A model generated the notes under the pieces. The model saw nothing but the letters and a program-made list of their open reading frames with translations. It was not told where the DNA came from and searched no databases. A stretch of 64,000 nt of DNA from Anastatus disparis (Eukaryota > Arthropoda > Insecta > Hymenoptera > Eupelmidae). Each line of letters begins with the position of its first letter. Position 1 is the stretch's first letter. Below, in pieces: positions 48,124-58,770 of this stretch. The position numbers were made by a program, and so were the translations under genes. The stretch spans positions 310,001 to 374,000 of the forward strand of contig JAFFSR010000237.1 of assembly GCA_017163975.1 (NCBI GenBank), in the 5' to 3' direction.

Positions 48124-50287
48124 ATGCGCTATTATAAATTTAAGAGAATAGATTTTAAAGAAGATTTAGTATTAAGTATTAAAAATAATTGAAGAAATTA
48201 TTAATGATAAATCTACTTTTGATGTAAGAAACGACACGATTGCAGCTGATAAAGTTGAAACCGAATTTGGAAATGGGTAAGTATATTTTGAAGGTTACTA
48301 ATTATTTAAATTCAAAAAACATTTTTTTTCTGAATCCTTTTCTAACAAACATTCTTGCATAACCTAAAATGTTTAATATATCAATTTAAAGCTTCATTTA
48401 TTCTAATAAATTTCTATTCATATATTATAAAACATTTATAATATTCATTGATTCCAATTGTAGGCTGTTCACGAATAAATCAGAGTAAATATTGTAATAA
48501 ATCATAGTAATATTCATTTGCATAAAAATTTTTTATAAATATAAACAAATATCTGTCTTATTATATGAAAAATCTAGATTATTTAAGGTTATGTTTTATG
48601 TCTATTTACAAAATATCATTTTTATATTTTATTAGGAAGATTCAGCAAAGTAATGTTCCACTCGAAAGTTTAGAAGGTGTTATTCGTATGGAAGTTGCTA
48701 TGATAGAAGCTATTGAAAATCAAAACACAAACCAGAAGGAGATAAATAATCCAAATTCAGAAATTATATTAAAGTAAAGCCTTTAATGTTATATAATTTA
48801 AAATTTATCTTGCGGTTTCTTTAATTTAAAATTATGCAAATTTTTTTCGATTATTCAAAAACAGTTGGTACATTTATTAGAATTATTTTTAAATTAACAT
48901 TATATTTTTTGTTTACAGGCAAGATCTATTGCAAATATGTGTCAATAACAAAATCAGTAGTTCATCGTCAAAAATGTCACCAGAACTTCAAGAATTGGAT
49001 AGGAATCTAATAATTTCTGAAAGTCCTAAAGAATGTTTAAAGTAAGTTATTTATTTCTTTTTTACCACATGAAAATTAATAGTTCAATAAGAAAGAATAT
49101 TTTTGTTTTAATTTGCTTTTTGTTCAAATAAATTTATAATTAATAAATTTTTGTTTTACAGACAGGATATACGTACAATGTCTACAAATATAATTTTGAA
49201 AAATGCCAGTTGTTCTTCATTAAAAGAAAAAGAAGAAGTTATGCAGGCAGAAGCTGATGCTATCATTGGTGAAAGTGACGACAAATCAGCTAAGTAAGTT
49301 TTGTAGTTGTTTTTTAATACATGATAGTATTAAATTAAACTTTCTATCTTTCGATTAACGAATGTATCTTAGAACATGTTTGCATGTTTTCATGAAAATG
49401 TTATTTATGCTTGTAAAGTCTTTATGCAATATTTCCAATGATTTTCATTGTAAAAATTAACATCTTTATTCGATTATACTTTTATACAATATTATTTATA
49501 TGTTTTATTAGGAAGGTAACGGAAAGCCAAATTGCTGAAAAAAAAGAATTATATGGTGCTATAAAAAAAACAAATGCTACATCTTTAAAAGCTAAGAGAG
49601 GAATAAGAAAAGAAAGAACCATTACAAAAGCTACAATAACTAAAAATACTGATATGAAAGGTAGTATTGACTTATCTGGATACGAAAGTGAAATAAACGA
49701 AGGAAGAAAGAGGTAAATATATATATATTAATGTTATGAATAAAGTTAGTAGAATACTTCAGTAATACGAAATTCATTATTAATTTTTTAGCAATGATTC
49801 GTCAGATTCAATGTCTGAATTTCAATTCCAAAGACAAAATATAAAAAAGAAAAGTGAACAAAAAAAACCTTTCGCTGATTACAAACCCATTGAAAAATGC
49901 ATAGCGATGATGTATTGGTTGGAAATTCCACCTATTTGTCTTCAAAATTCTATTCAGGGAGAATATAAAATAGAAATTGAAGATATAGTAAAAAAGCTTC
50001 CACACTCATTGTTAGAAGTGGATATACACGACATCAACATGTTAGAATGTTATTTTGATAGTCAAGCGTTTAAAGAACTTCGTAGAAAATATTTGAAATA
50101 TAGACGTACGATGGAAGATCAGTGGGTATGCAACCTATGTGAAAGTCATAAAAGTATCAGCGGACAAAGCATCTAATGTTCGAGTTGTTTGAACTGGTAC
50201 CACAAAGAATGTGTGCACATTAAAAAGCCGAAAAAAGGAAACTGGTTTTGCAGCCACAATCCTATTTGCGGTAAAAATAAAATATAA
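48124..50287 (+). pseudogene. Six-exon gene with C-terminal PHD finger, damaged
   Basis: Exons are called at 48,124-48,276, 48,636-48,773, 48,919-49,041, 49,162-49,293, 49,512-49,712 and 49,792-50,287, with GT donors and AG acceptors. All five introns are phase 2. Exons 3 and 4 begin with KQD after an identical K split codon and look like duplicated units; the middle is Lys/Glu/Ser-rich and disordered. Exon 6 has a 110-residue globular-looking part (IEKCIAMMYWLEIPP, LLEVDIHDINMLECYF), then WVCNLCESHK and CSSCLNWYHKECV..GNWFC, a PHD-type zinc finger (Cys4-His-Cys3 pattern). A TAA at 50,174 falls inside the finger, and an A-run frameshift near 48,178 affects exon 1. PHD fingers read histone tails, which suits the neighbouring JmjC gene. 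The protein family is otherwise unrecognised. Confidence 0.7.
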
Positions 50288-50479
50288 AAATCTTTTTTTT
50301 GTTCTATCATTATGTATTTACTAAATTATAATATTTTGAGAAGTTATTTATAATATATTATAAAAAACTATAATTTTAAGACATCAAATTTTATGTACAT
50401 TACTTTGACAATGTATATGCTTTAACCTTTTTTTTTAATTATAAAAAATTTTTTTTTAAGATTTGTTGTAAGTAATAAT
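50288..50479. other. AT-rich 3' flank of the PHD gene
   Basis: Only A/T-rich sequence. AATAAA-type motifs at the gene end (about 50,276-50,281) could be polyadenylation signals. Confidence 0.35.
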
Positions 50480-50509
50480 TCCAATGATAATACTAGATGT
50501 GTTTCCTTG

Positions 50510-50887
50510 TGAATGATGTTTCGTGATCCTGGAGGCCATCCTGGCCACCTGGACATCATCTCCAGGAAGTGACAAAAAATTTTAAATTATAATACTAATT
50601 ACACTTTCTCGAGAATGATGTTTCGTCGACCTGGAGGTCGTCCAGATCACCTGGACATCATCTCCAAGAAGTGAAAAAAAATTTTTAATTATAATACTAG
50701 ATTCACTTTCTCGAGAATGATGTTTCGTCGACCTGGAGGTCGTCCAGGTCACCTGGACATCATCTCCAAGAAGTGACAAAAAATTTATATATTTCCAATT
50801 ATAATACTAGATGTGTTTCCTCGTGAATGATGTTTCGTGATCCTGGCGGCCATCCTGGCCACCTGGACATCATCTCCAGGAAGTGAC
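50510..50887 (+). repeat. Left tandem array, four units of about 75-113 bp
   Basis: Two unit types are ordered A-B-B-A. Type A has GTTTCGTGATCCTGG and GGCCATCCTGGCCACC. Type B has CTCGAGAATGATGTTTCGTCG and GGAGGTCGTCCAG. Both end ACCTGGACATCATCTCCA(A/G)GAAGTGA. Units are themselves near-palindromic (ATGATGT...ACATCAT). Confidence 0.9.
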
Positions 50888-51209
50888 TCCAGGAATATTT
50901 TGAATATTATAACTGTTATTTTTTGTTTTTAATCATTGTTCAAATTGATAAATACTATTTAATCTTTATTATTACTTTTAAAAAAGTATATTTTAGGCGA
51001 GTTCAGGTATTGAATAGTATAGTATTCTTTAGAACATTTTTTCTAAATATTTTATTTTACCCAATACATAATATTTTTTTTATTTCAGCTTTCGAAAGTA
51101 CTGAAATATCATCATCAAGTTTATACTTTTTATTTGATTTATCTTTAGTTTTTGCTTAAGAAAGTTTTGAAATCAATCAAGCAATCGTCGAGTACTTCCG
51201 TATTAATTC

Positions 51210-51907
51210 ATTCTTTTTAATATGAAGTTCATAATATGAATAATAAAAAATTCATAAAATATTTACAGTTTTGGCTAAAGAAAGTTTCGAAATCAATCAA
51301 GCAATCGTCGAGTACTTCTGTATTCAATTCATTTTTTTAAAGCTTTTTTTAGAGCTTTAAAACATATTAAATTTTACTAAATATCTACAAAATAACTTGC
51401 CAGGCCCGTAAATTAATATTTTGTTGGTGGAATGCTCAATGTTAATGTGTACTGGTTTATAATTTAATTGTTAGCTAATTCACGTGTGTTAAATAACAGT
51501 TTAAAATATGAATTTAATAAATACATATACATTCAAAGATAAAGAACAAAAATACATCCTATTACAATAAATAAAAATCTATTTTGTGCTCAAAAATTAT
51601 TTTTTTTATATGTGATATTATGTAACGCAGAGAATTCAATATTCTTAGTTTTCTTTCACCTATTTTTACTATAAAAACTTTAAAATTATCGATTACACCA
51701 TGAACTATTAATCTAAGGGCCTGGCAAGTTATTTTGTAGATATTTAGTAAAATTTAATATGTTTTAAAGCTCTAAAAAAAGCTTTAAAAAAATGAATTGA
51801 ATACAGAAGTACTCGACGATTGCTTGATTGATTTCGAAACTTTCTTTAGCCAAAACTGTAAATATTTTATGAATTTCTTATTATTCATATTATGAACTTC
51901 ATATTAA
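51210..51907. repeat. Inner palindrome 1 of the compound element
   Basis: Arms of about 200 bases face each other (AATAACTTGCCAGGCCC on the left, GGGCCTGGCAAGTTATT on the right). Its outer part repeats, in direct orientation, the AATCAATCAAGCAATCGTCG segment found in the enclosing arm at 51,171. Confidence 0.85.
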
Positions 51908-52165
51908 ATTAAAAATAAAAAAAAACTTTTTAATGTACTTCGTTTTTATAATGAATCAAAAAGTATAAAATAATGTGTAATAAAATGAATAATGATTTGA
52001 AATAAAAAAAAACGTGGGGCGCATGTTTATTATTATGTATTGTATGCGCCCCACGTTTTTTTTTATTTCAAATCATTATTCATTTTATTACACATTATTT
52101 TATACTTTTTGGTTCATTATAAAAACGAAGTACATTAAAAAGTTTTTTTTTTATTTTTAATATTA
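51905..52165. repeat. Inner palindrome 2 of the compound element
   Basis: Arms of about 120 bases are joined by TTTATTATTATGTATTGTA and centred near 52,035. CGTGGGGCGCATG faces CATACAATA...GCGCCCCACG. The pairing extends outward through AAAGTATAAAATAATGTG. Confidence 0.85.
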
Positions 52166-52544
52166 TTTTATATTTTTTAGTTCAATTGAAAAACGTGGTA
52201 GATTGAAAATTTTTTTTTTATTTAGATATTATCTTATACCTTTTGGTATTATTATTATTATTAATATTATTTATCGTGTTGTCCAACAGTGCATATTATA
52301 TAGCATATATATTGTTGTCAAGGGACTAAAACGTGTTTCATCTATTTTTTTTTAGAGAACATGTAATCGCATGGTGAGTTTCCCGCCATTTTGACGATAA
52401 TGACGCCATTAGAAATTCAACCAAGATTTATTGTTTTATGCATTGTTAGACCATAAAATGAATAAAATACAGTCTCAAATTTTATATGTAGAATACAAAA
52501 TGCTGTAATTTATGTCTAATTGCAATATATGACAAGTTAAAGAA

Positions 52545-52910
52545 TTTTAAAAATTTTCGAAGATGGTTAGACACTAATGTTAAAAGTATATCTATATATA
52601 AAATCTTCTAATCTTCAATTTTGCCAATATCTCCGTATATAATTAAATATATTAATATATTTTTCGGTGGGAATATATATTTTTAATTATATTATCCAAC
52701 AATGCGTGCAAAAATATAATATTGAATATATTAATATATTAATATATCAAAAAAGGATTTTTAAAATTTTCGAAGATGTTTAGACACTAATGTTAAAAGT
52801 GTATCTATATATAAAATCTTCAAATCTTTAATTTTGCCAACATCTCCGTATATGATTGAATATATTAATATATTGTTCGGTAGATATATATATTTTTTTA
52901 TAATATTGCA
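52545..52910 (+). repeat. Direct duplication of about 210 bp
   Basis: TTTTCGAAGATGGTTAGACA at about 52,554 recurs as TTTTCGAAGATGTTTAGACA at about 52,767. Both are followed by CACTAATGTTAAAAGT, the CTATATATAAAATCTTC run and ACATCTCCGTATAT-type sequence. The flank at 52,920-53,010 has a (CAGA)n run after GCTCATCGGGAAGTTAG. Confidence 0.75.
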
Positions 52911-53371
52911 TTGTCATCCAGTTCTGAGCTATATTTAAAATTTCAAGTCTCTAGCTCATCGGGAAGTTAGTTTACAATCGGTTGCAAAATTTGTACCGAA
53001 CAGACAGACAGACAGACACCAAAGCGAGTTAATAAAAACGTAGTAAAAAGAATGAATTAATACGGAAGTACTCGACGATTGCTTGATTGATTTCAAAACT
53101 TTCTTAAGCAAAAACTAAAGATAAATCAAATAAAAAGTATAAACTTGATGATGATATTTCAGTACTTTCGAAAGCTGAAATAAAAAGAATATTATGTATT
53201 GGGTAAAATAAAATATTTAGAAAAAATGTTCTAAAGAATACTATACTATTCAATACCTGAACTCGCCTAAAATATACTTTTTTAAAAGTAATAATAAAGA
53301 TTAAATAGTATTTATCAATTTGAACAATGATTAAAAACAAAAAATAACAGTTATAATATTCAAAATATTCC

Positions 53372-54200
53372 TGGAGTCACTTCCTGGAGATGATGTCCAG
53401 GTGGCCAGGATGGCCGCCAGGATCACGAAACATCATTCACGAGGAAACACATCTAGTATTATAATTGGAAATATATAAATTTTTTGTCACTTCTTGGAGA
53501 TGATGTCCAGGTGATCTGGACGACCTCCAGGTCGACGAAACATCATTCTCGAGAAAGTGTAATTAGTATTATAATTTAAAATTTTTTGTCACTTCCTGGA
53601 GATGATGTCCAGGTGGCCAGGATGGCCGCCAGGATCACGAAACATCATTCACGAGGAAACACATCTAGTATTATAATTGGAAATATATAAATTTTTTGTC
53701 ACTTCTTGGAGATGATGTCCAGGTGATCTGGACGACCTCCAGGTCGACGAAACATCATTCTCGAGAAAGTGTAATTAGTATTATAATTTAAAATTTTTTG
53801 TCACTTCCTGGAGATGATGTCCAGGTGGCCAGAATGGCCTCCAGGATCACGAAACATCATTCACAAGGAAACACATCTAGTATTATCATTGGAAATATAT
53901 AAATTTTTTGTCACTTCTTGGAGATGATGTCCAGCTGACTTGGACGACCTCCAGGTCGACGAAACATCATTCTCGAGAAAGTGAATCTAGTATTATAATT
54001 TAAAATTTTTTGTCACTTCCTGGAGATGATGTCCAGGTGGCCAGGATGGCCGCCAGGATCACGAAACATCATCCACGAGGAAACACATCTAGTATTGTAA
54101 TTGGAAATATATACATTTTTGTCATTTTCTGTAGATGATGTTTAGGTGAGTCGGAGGACCTCCGGGTCGACGAAACATCATTCACAAGAAAGTGTTTAGT
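53372..54200 (-). repeat. Right tandem array, eight alternating A/B units
   Basis: Inverted relative to 50,510-50,887, the A and B units alternate strictly (A-B-A-B-A-B-A-B), giving a higher-order period of about 225 bases. The last unit is the most diverged (GTTTAGGTGAGTCGGAGG). Neighbouring dimers are nearly identical, as expected from dimer-level expansion. Confidence 0.88.
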
Positions 54201-54205
54201 TGATA

Positions 54206-55236
54206 ATAAAAAAATCATACTATGTTAGAATTATAGAATACGTTTATACGAAAATATTACTTTAATTATAAGTATAAATAATTTCCGTATTCGTACCCTG
54301 ACTCGCCGTCGATATATATACTATAGCATGATATACTAACTCGAATACAAACCGCATACACCATACTAACTACTATACTATAGCCGAAAAACATCAAAAA
54401 TATGCTCATAGCTCTCCTACAATATTAAAGTGTGACGTCACAGGCTGGAAACAAAAATTGACGGGCTGATGACGAAGAAGAATTTTCATAACGCGAAATT
54501 GACACTTTAAAATTTTAGATTACGTTTTTTCGAGATTGAGTAAACCGATCGTCATAAAACTTTTTTTAAATTAAAGATAAAATAAAAATCTTTAATTATC
54601 AATTTGTATTTATAAAATATATGAATGCATTTTGAAAAGATTCTATTTTAAAATTTTCGACACTCTAATTCAAAGTATAAGAGGAGCGCCTCGACGTTTT
54701 CGTATTCGTACCTTAACTCGCCGTCGAGGCGCTGCCGCGCCTCTTGATCTTAGATAAATTTTGTATTTCAAAATTTACTTTTTAATATTACTGATAAATT
54801 TTACATCTTATTTTAATTAATACTTATATTTTATATTTAAGAATTTGCTGTGCATTACCCCCTATCATCAATTTTAACCCTTGATTATTTTTTATATATT
54901 ATGTTCACTTTTTGTTTTAGATCTTTTTAAAAAAACTATAAAAATCTCAAGCGATAGCATACCTTTCTATACATATCTTATAATTAAAAAATAGACATTT
55001 TCGATGTGTTAAGATTTTTAAGCGTAGTGTCCGTTTTTACCTTTTTCTTACATCTGCGCGCATCTTGTACAAACTGAAATATTTAATAATTTTCTTCTTT
55101 CTGAAATATTTAGTAATTTTAATAATTCTTATGTTTCCTTTTTAAAAAAAAAATCAATTATTTTAATCTAATTTAAATATTTCAGTTTACTCGATATTTG
55201 CATGTCATATTTTAAAATTTTAACATTTTTCTTTAG
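54206..55236. other. AT-rich DNA with a GC-rich dyad
   Basis: It contains GTATTCGTACC and ACTCGCCGTCGA-type segments twice (about 54,291 and 54,703), and GCGCCTCGACG at 54,686-54,696 paired with CGTCGAGGCGC at 54,722-54,732. No gene is called. It could be intron sequence upstream of the transposase exon. Confidence 0.45.
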
Positions 55237-55740
55237 AAAAAAAAGAAAGGAACACCTGAATATGATGAGTGGGAAGAAACTCATCGACCGGACTGTACAG
55301 CTAATCACCAAGGTAACTCTAAAAGCATGGAAGTTCGAGGTGTATTAGAAATGTTCCAGCGCTCACAAGAAAAGTACGGAGTCAGATATAAGCATTACAT
55401 TGGAGATGGAGATTCGAAAGTGTTTAAAGAGGTTTCTGAAGCCAAACCGTATGAAGATGAACTAAACATTGTGAAGAAAGAATGTGTTGGTCATGTTCAG
55501 AAAAGAATGGGTACTCGTCTCAGAAACTTGAAGAAATCTCTTGCTGGAGTCAAGCTTTCAGATGGACGCCCTATTGGTGGCAAAGGAAGACTAACAGATC
55601 AGGCGATAAATCAGTTAACCTCTTATTATGGCAAAGCAATAAGAGATCACCCAGATTCTGTTGAAGATATGTCAAAAGCAATCTGGGCCCCTTTCTACCA
55701 TAAGCAGTCAATGATGATTTCAACAAATAATTTCACATAA
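55237..55740 (+). pseudogene. Mutator-like transposase, partial exon
   Basis: After an acceptor-like CTTTAG the frame reads GTPEYDEWEETHRPDCTANH, MEVRGVLEMFQRSQEKYGVR, YKHYIGDGDSKVFKEV, KKECVGHVQKRMGTRLRNLK and GGKGRLTDQAINQLTSYYG, up to AIWAPFYHKQS, then unrelated residues and TAA. This run (GDGDSK, ECVGHVQKRMGT, GKGRLTD, YYG.AI) is the hallmark of the eukaryotic Mutator-like transposase domain found in many invertebrate transposons. The Asp in GDGDSK is probably a catalytic-core residue. N- and C-terminal parts are absent, so it is a relic. It stops 50 bases before the next element. Confidence 0.8.
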
Positions 55741-56372
55741 TATTGATTATATTGATTAAAATTAATTATTATTACACATTTTAAGTATAAGTAGAAGGGG
55801 TATACGTATGCTAGACACATATGACGTCACGGGGTACCAGTATGCCGTCTCTGGGGTATTAGTATGCCCTCTCTGGGGTACCAGTATGCCGTCTCTGGGG
55901 TACCAGTATGTCGGATCGGTCGTCTGAGGCGGCCCCTTATCGCTCGGTCTTATCTCGCTTCTCGATAATCGGGAAATAGAATTTAGTAAAAATTAATTTT
56001 GTAAAATAATAAATGTTAATAATAAATAATAAAATAAATGAAAAATGAAAAATGTTAAAATAACTAACAGTAAATTATTGAAAAAATTATTGAAAAAATT
56101 AGTAAAATTGAATTTTTTTAAGAAATAACAAGGAAGATATTGGGATTTTTTCTTATTTTGTCACTTGAGATAATTTTAGAATATTTCAAGTTTTTTCTGT
56201 TTTTAATATTTTTGATATATTACCGATTTGTATATTTTTATTCTTTATATTTACCGATTTTCAATATTTTCCTGTATTAATATATTTACGAATTTAAAGA
56301 GTGATATTTTACGAGTAAGTGGAAAAACGTAAAAGAGAAAACCCTGAAAATCGACACTATATTGCACAATTG

Positions 56373-56399
<27 letters not shown>

Positions 56400-56404
<5 letters not shown>

Positions 56405-57022
56405 GTCGTCGTAGGCCGTATTCGGTGGAATACCTATAGACCACGCTAAATTTGTATAGGCATTGCATACGTTCATGCTAATATCTCGACGATATTCTCT
56501 CTGTCAATACTCCCTAAGGGAGTATTAACAGCTCTATACTCCCTAAAGGAGTATTGACAGATCGAGATATCGCACAGCATGGCCGTATATGACGCGAGTG
56601 ACATCGATTCGTAGGTTAGTGAAAACAAAAGAATGTCGTTAGATATGTCAATGCTCATACAAATTCATATAAAATCTTAACTTTACAGAATGTTTTGTTT
56701 CAACAAATTTTCAAAGTTAAACAGTTAATAAGTAAAATAAATAAGTAAATAATGACATTATTTACTTTTTTTTAATAAAACATATATCATTAATTTTAAA
56801 AAATCATTTTTATAGTTCCTCATACGGCCTACCAACGACATAAACTTATCTACGTAACTTGGGAGTACGAAAGATTCTGAATCCAGGCTTGACCAAAGTG
56901 CTTGTCGCTTGAGCAGCAGTCAGTCTCGGGCGGCGCCTTCGCGCGCCCTCGACCAACTGCTACTCAAGCGACAAACACTTTAGTCTCGCCTGTATTCATC
57001 CTTCGTACTCCCAAGTTACGTA
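56400..57022 (-). repeat. Interspersed repeat, copy 2, with 172-bp terminal hairpin
   Basis: The interval is colinear with 11,196-11,648 in reverse orientation. The inner unit at 56,400-56,843 has TTTATGTCGTCGTAGGCC facing GGCCTACCAACGACATAAA. The adjacent 56,851-57,022 is a palindrome with ACGTAACTTGGGAGTACGAA arms. CTCCCTAA(G/A)GGAGTATT is repeated twice near 56,508-56,555. Confidence 0.75.
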
Positions 57023-57111
57023 TATAACTAATATATATAAGCCTTACAACTGTGTGTGTCTGTGTAACCAGCAAGTATTAACGTATAAGCGAGTTTACAA
57101 CAACGAATGGA

Positions 57112-57554
57112 GATGTACACTTGGCGGAAAGGATATTTTTCCGAATGTGTACCTCAAATGGCAGCGCTGCATATTTTACCACAGACATAAGAAAACTTCG
57201 AATTATGCATTGAGTTCTGCATCACGATTATTTTGTTTTTTCTTATAGGTTATTCATGCAAAATTCAAATGATAACTTAAATTTTATTGCTTATATAATT
57301 TAAATTTACAATATTAGATTCTATATGATTATTGAAGAAAGAAATAAAAATTTTATTTAATAAAATTATAATTCGGATTATGAAAAAAGAAAGTAATATT
57401 GTTTGTTTACTAAAATTATGTCATTAAGTAATAAGTAACGATGATGCGAAATTTGCTCTATAATTTGAAATTGTCTTATGTCTGTGGTAAAATATGCGAT
57501 GTTGCCATTTGAGGTACACATTCGGAAAAATATCCTTTCCGCCAAGTGTACGAT
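57112..57554. mobile_element. 437-bp palindromic MITE with GAT target duplication
   Basis: The element at 57,115-57,551 has termini GTACACTTGGCGGAAAGGAT and complement, with GAT on both sides. The arms extend about 120 bases (ACCACAGACATAAG faces CTTATGTCTGTGGT). The AT-rich centre has no open frame. Confidence 0.82.
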
Positions 57555-58770
57555 TGGTGGGGGTAATAGTAGCGCCAGAAATAGAATGGCCCCTGTTAGA
57601 GCGAAGGCTACACTTGTGTGGGTGCATGCGTACTCTAAAACTTGTGATGTTTATACTTATGACCTATATTATGCTGCACGACCAGTGCATTCGCTCTCGA
57701 CTACATCGCTTCCCCATCCTCTCTCATCGTTCTCCCTATCGGAAAGCCGAAGTACGTCGTACGGCGCCGAAGACTACCGAGACTATGCCCTATAGAATAG
57801 CCAATGGCCGTCTTGCCCGGTATCTCCGACCTTTTATATCGACTTTAACATGCACCTTATGCTTAGATGGTGTATGCGTTACACCAATGTATGAAAATAC
57901 TTCCCTCAATTGATTATTTAAAAAAATATATTGTAATATACAATTCATTTTACACCATATTCCTTTTTTAGATGATAGAAAATTTTCGCAGATAATGAAA
58001 ACTTAATACTTTTCTTTTTAAACACTCAACATGCGAAGTATTGACTGAGATGGTCAAAAAATTTTAACCATGTGTCGTTCAATACTTCGCATGTTGAGCG
58101 TTTAAAAGTAAAAGTATGCGACAAGACAGAATTAGAAATTTTTAAAGGATGTTCTAAGGGTGTAATAAAATCCATATGCTACCCTATGCCACCCCCACAT
58201 AAACTTTTTTTTTGGTAAGTTATAAAAAATGAAAAATAGATAAGTAAAGGATTTTTTCAATTTTTGTCTATTTTCACTCGTAAATATTTTTCCGAAAATA
58301 CTCGACGTCAGACTGATTTTTTTTGGGTCCACTATCCTAGATATTATCAAGTTTAAAATATTTTTTTCTAAAAAAACGTTAAAATGAGTTTAAATTTATT
58401 TGGTTTTTTTGAAACTTTAATTTTTGCGTTCTACTTAAAATATAACGCGTGGGGAGGTGAGCCTTCTCCCGGGCCGAATAGTCTTGTTATGGAATGATAT
58501 AGTGAGCACGATAGCCAACAGGGTGATAAAAGTTTTTACGTGTAGAAGAGTGAGAGAATGTGTGGGGTGTGTGATTACGTGTATATCGCAACCAGCGAGA
58601 AAATGCGGGAGAATCGTCATAAGTCGTGATGTAAAAGGTGCTGAAGAAAAGTATTGTTCACATCATAAGAAAATGTTGGGACAACACTGCAGATTATATC
58701 ACATGACCAACTTAGACCATCCTGATCCTGAACACAATCACATAATGCACGTCGGATTAGTAGCGTTTGT

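Larger units (their letters stand above)
50480..54205. mobile_element. 3.7-kb compound palindrome with two-type tandem array
   Basis: The outer arms are 50,480-51,217 and 53,043-54,205 in inverted orientation. Each has a tandem array outside and a shared 330-base unique segment inside. Within the spacer lie a second palindrome (arms about 51,210-51,415 and 51,714-51,907) and a third (about 51,905-52,165, centred near 52,035 on GTGGGGCGCATG and its complement). The right array has eight units, the left four. No transposase or other gene is visible, and terminal duplications could not be fixed. It probably is a foldback-type nonautonomous element or several nested ones. Confidence 0.75.
56195..57737. 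other. Segment of the left arm absent from the right arm
   Basis: The arms are colinear up to ATATTTCAAGTTTTTT (left) and resume at ATCGGAAAGCCGAAG. Between these the right arm has only a few bases. The segment contains an (AT)n tract (about 56,371-56,401), the interspersed repeat at 56,400-57,022 and a MITE at 57,115-57,551. Either insertions accumulated in one arm or the right arm lost it. The absence of a clean duplication at the joint favours deletion or gene-conversion loss. Confidence 0.7.
55790..58770 (+). repeat. Left terminal inverted repeat (with 1.5-kb insertion)
   Basis: This arm pairs with 60,323-61,763. It ends inside the copy of the long open frame, at GTAGCGTTTGT, after about 104 codons. 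It starts with a subterminal array (about 55,836-55,916) of four roughly 23-base units of the type GGGGTACCAGTATGCCGTC. It also includes a hairpin at about 58,018-58,110 (CTCAACATGCGAAGTATTGA and complement). Confidence 0.9.

Noticed and set aside
50510..54200. CRISPR-like array in the 75-113-bp repeats
   Set aside because: Units are contiguous without unique spacers, are palindromic minisatellites and lie in a eukaryotic genome.
57478..57913. Plus-strand frames of 105 and 139 codons
   Set aside because: They cross from the MITE into the terminal repeat of the Polinton-like element, overlap each other and have no recognisable domain.
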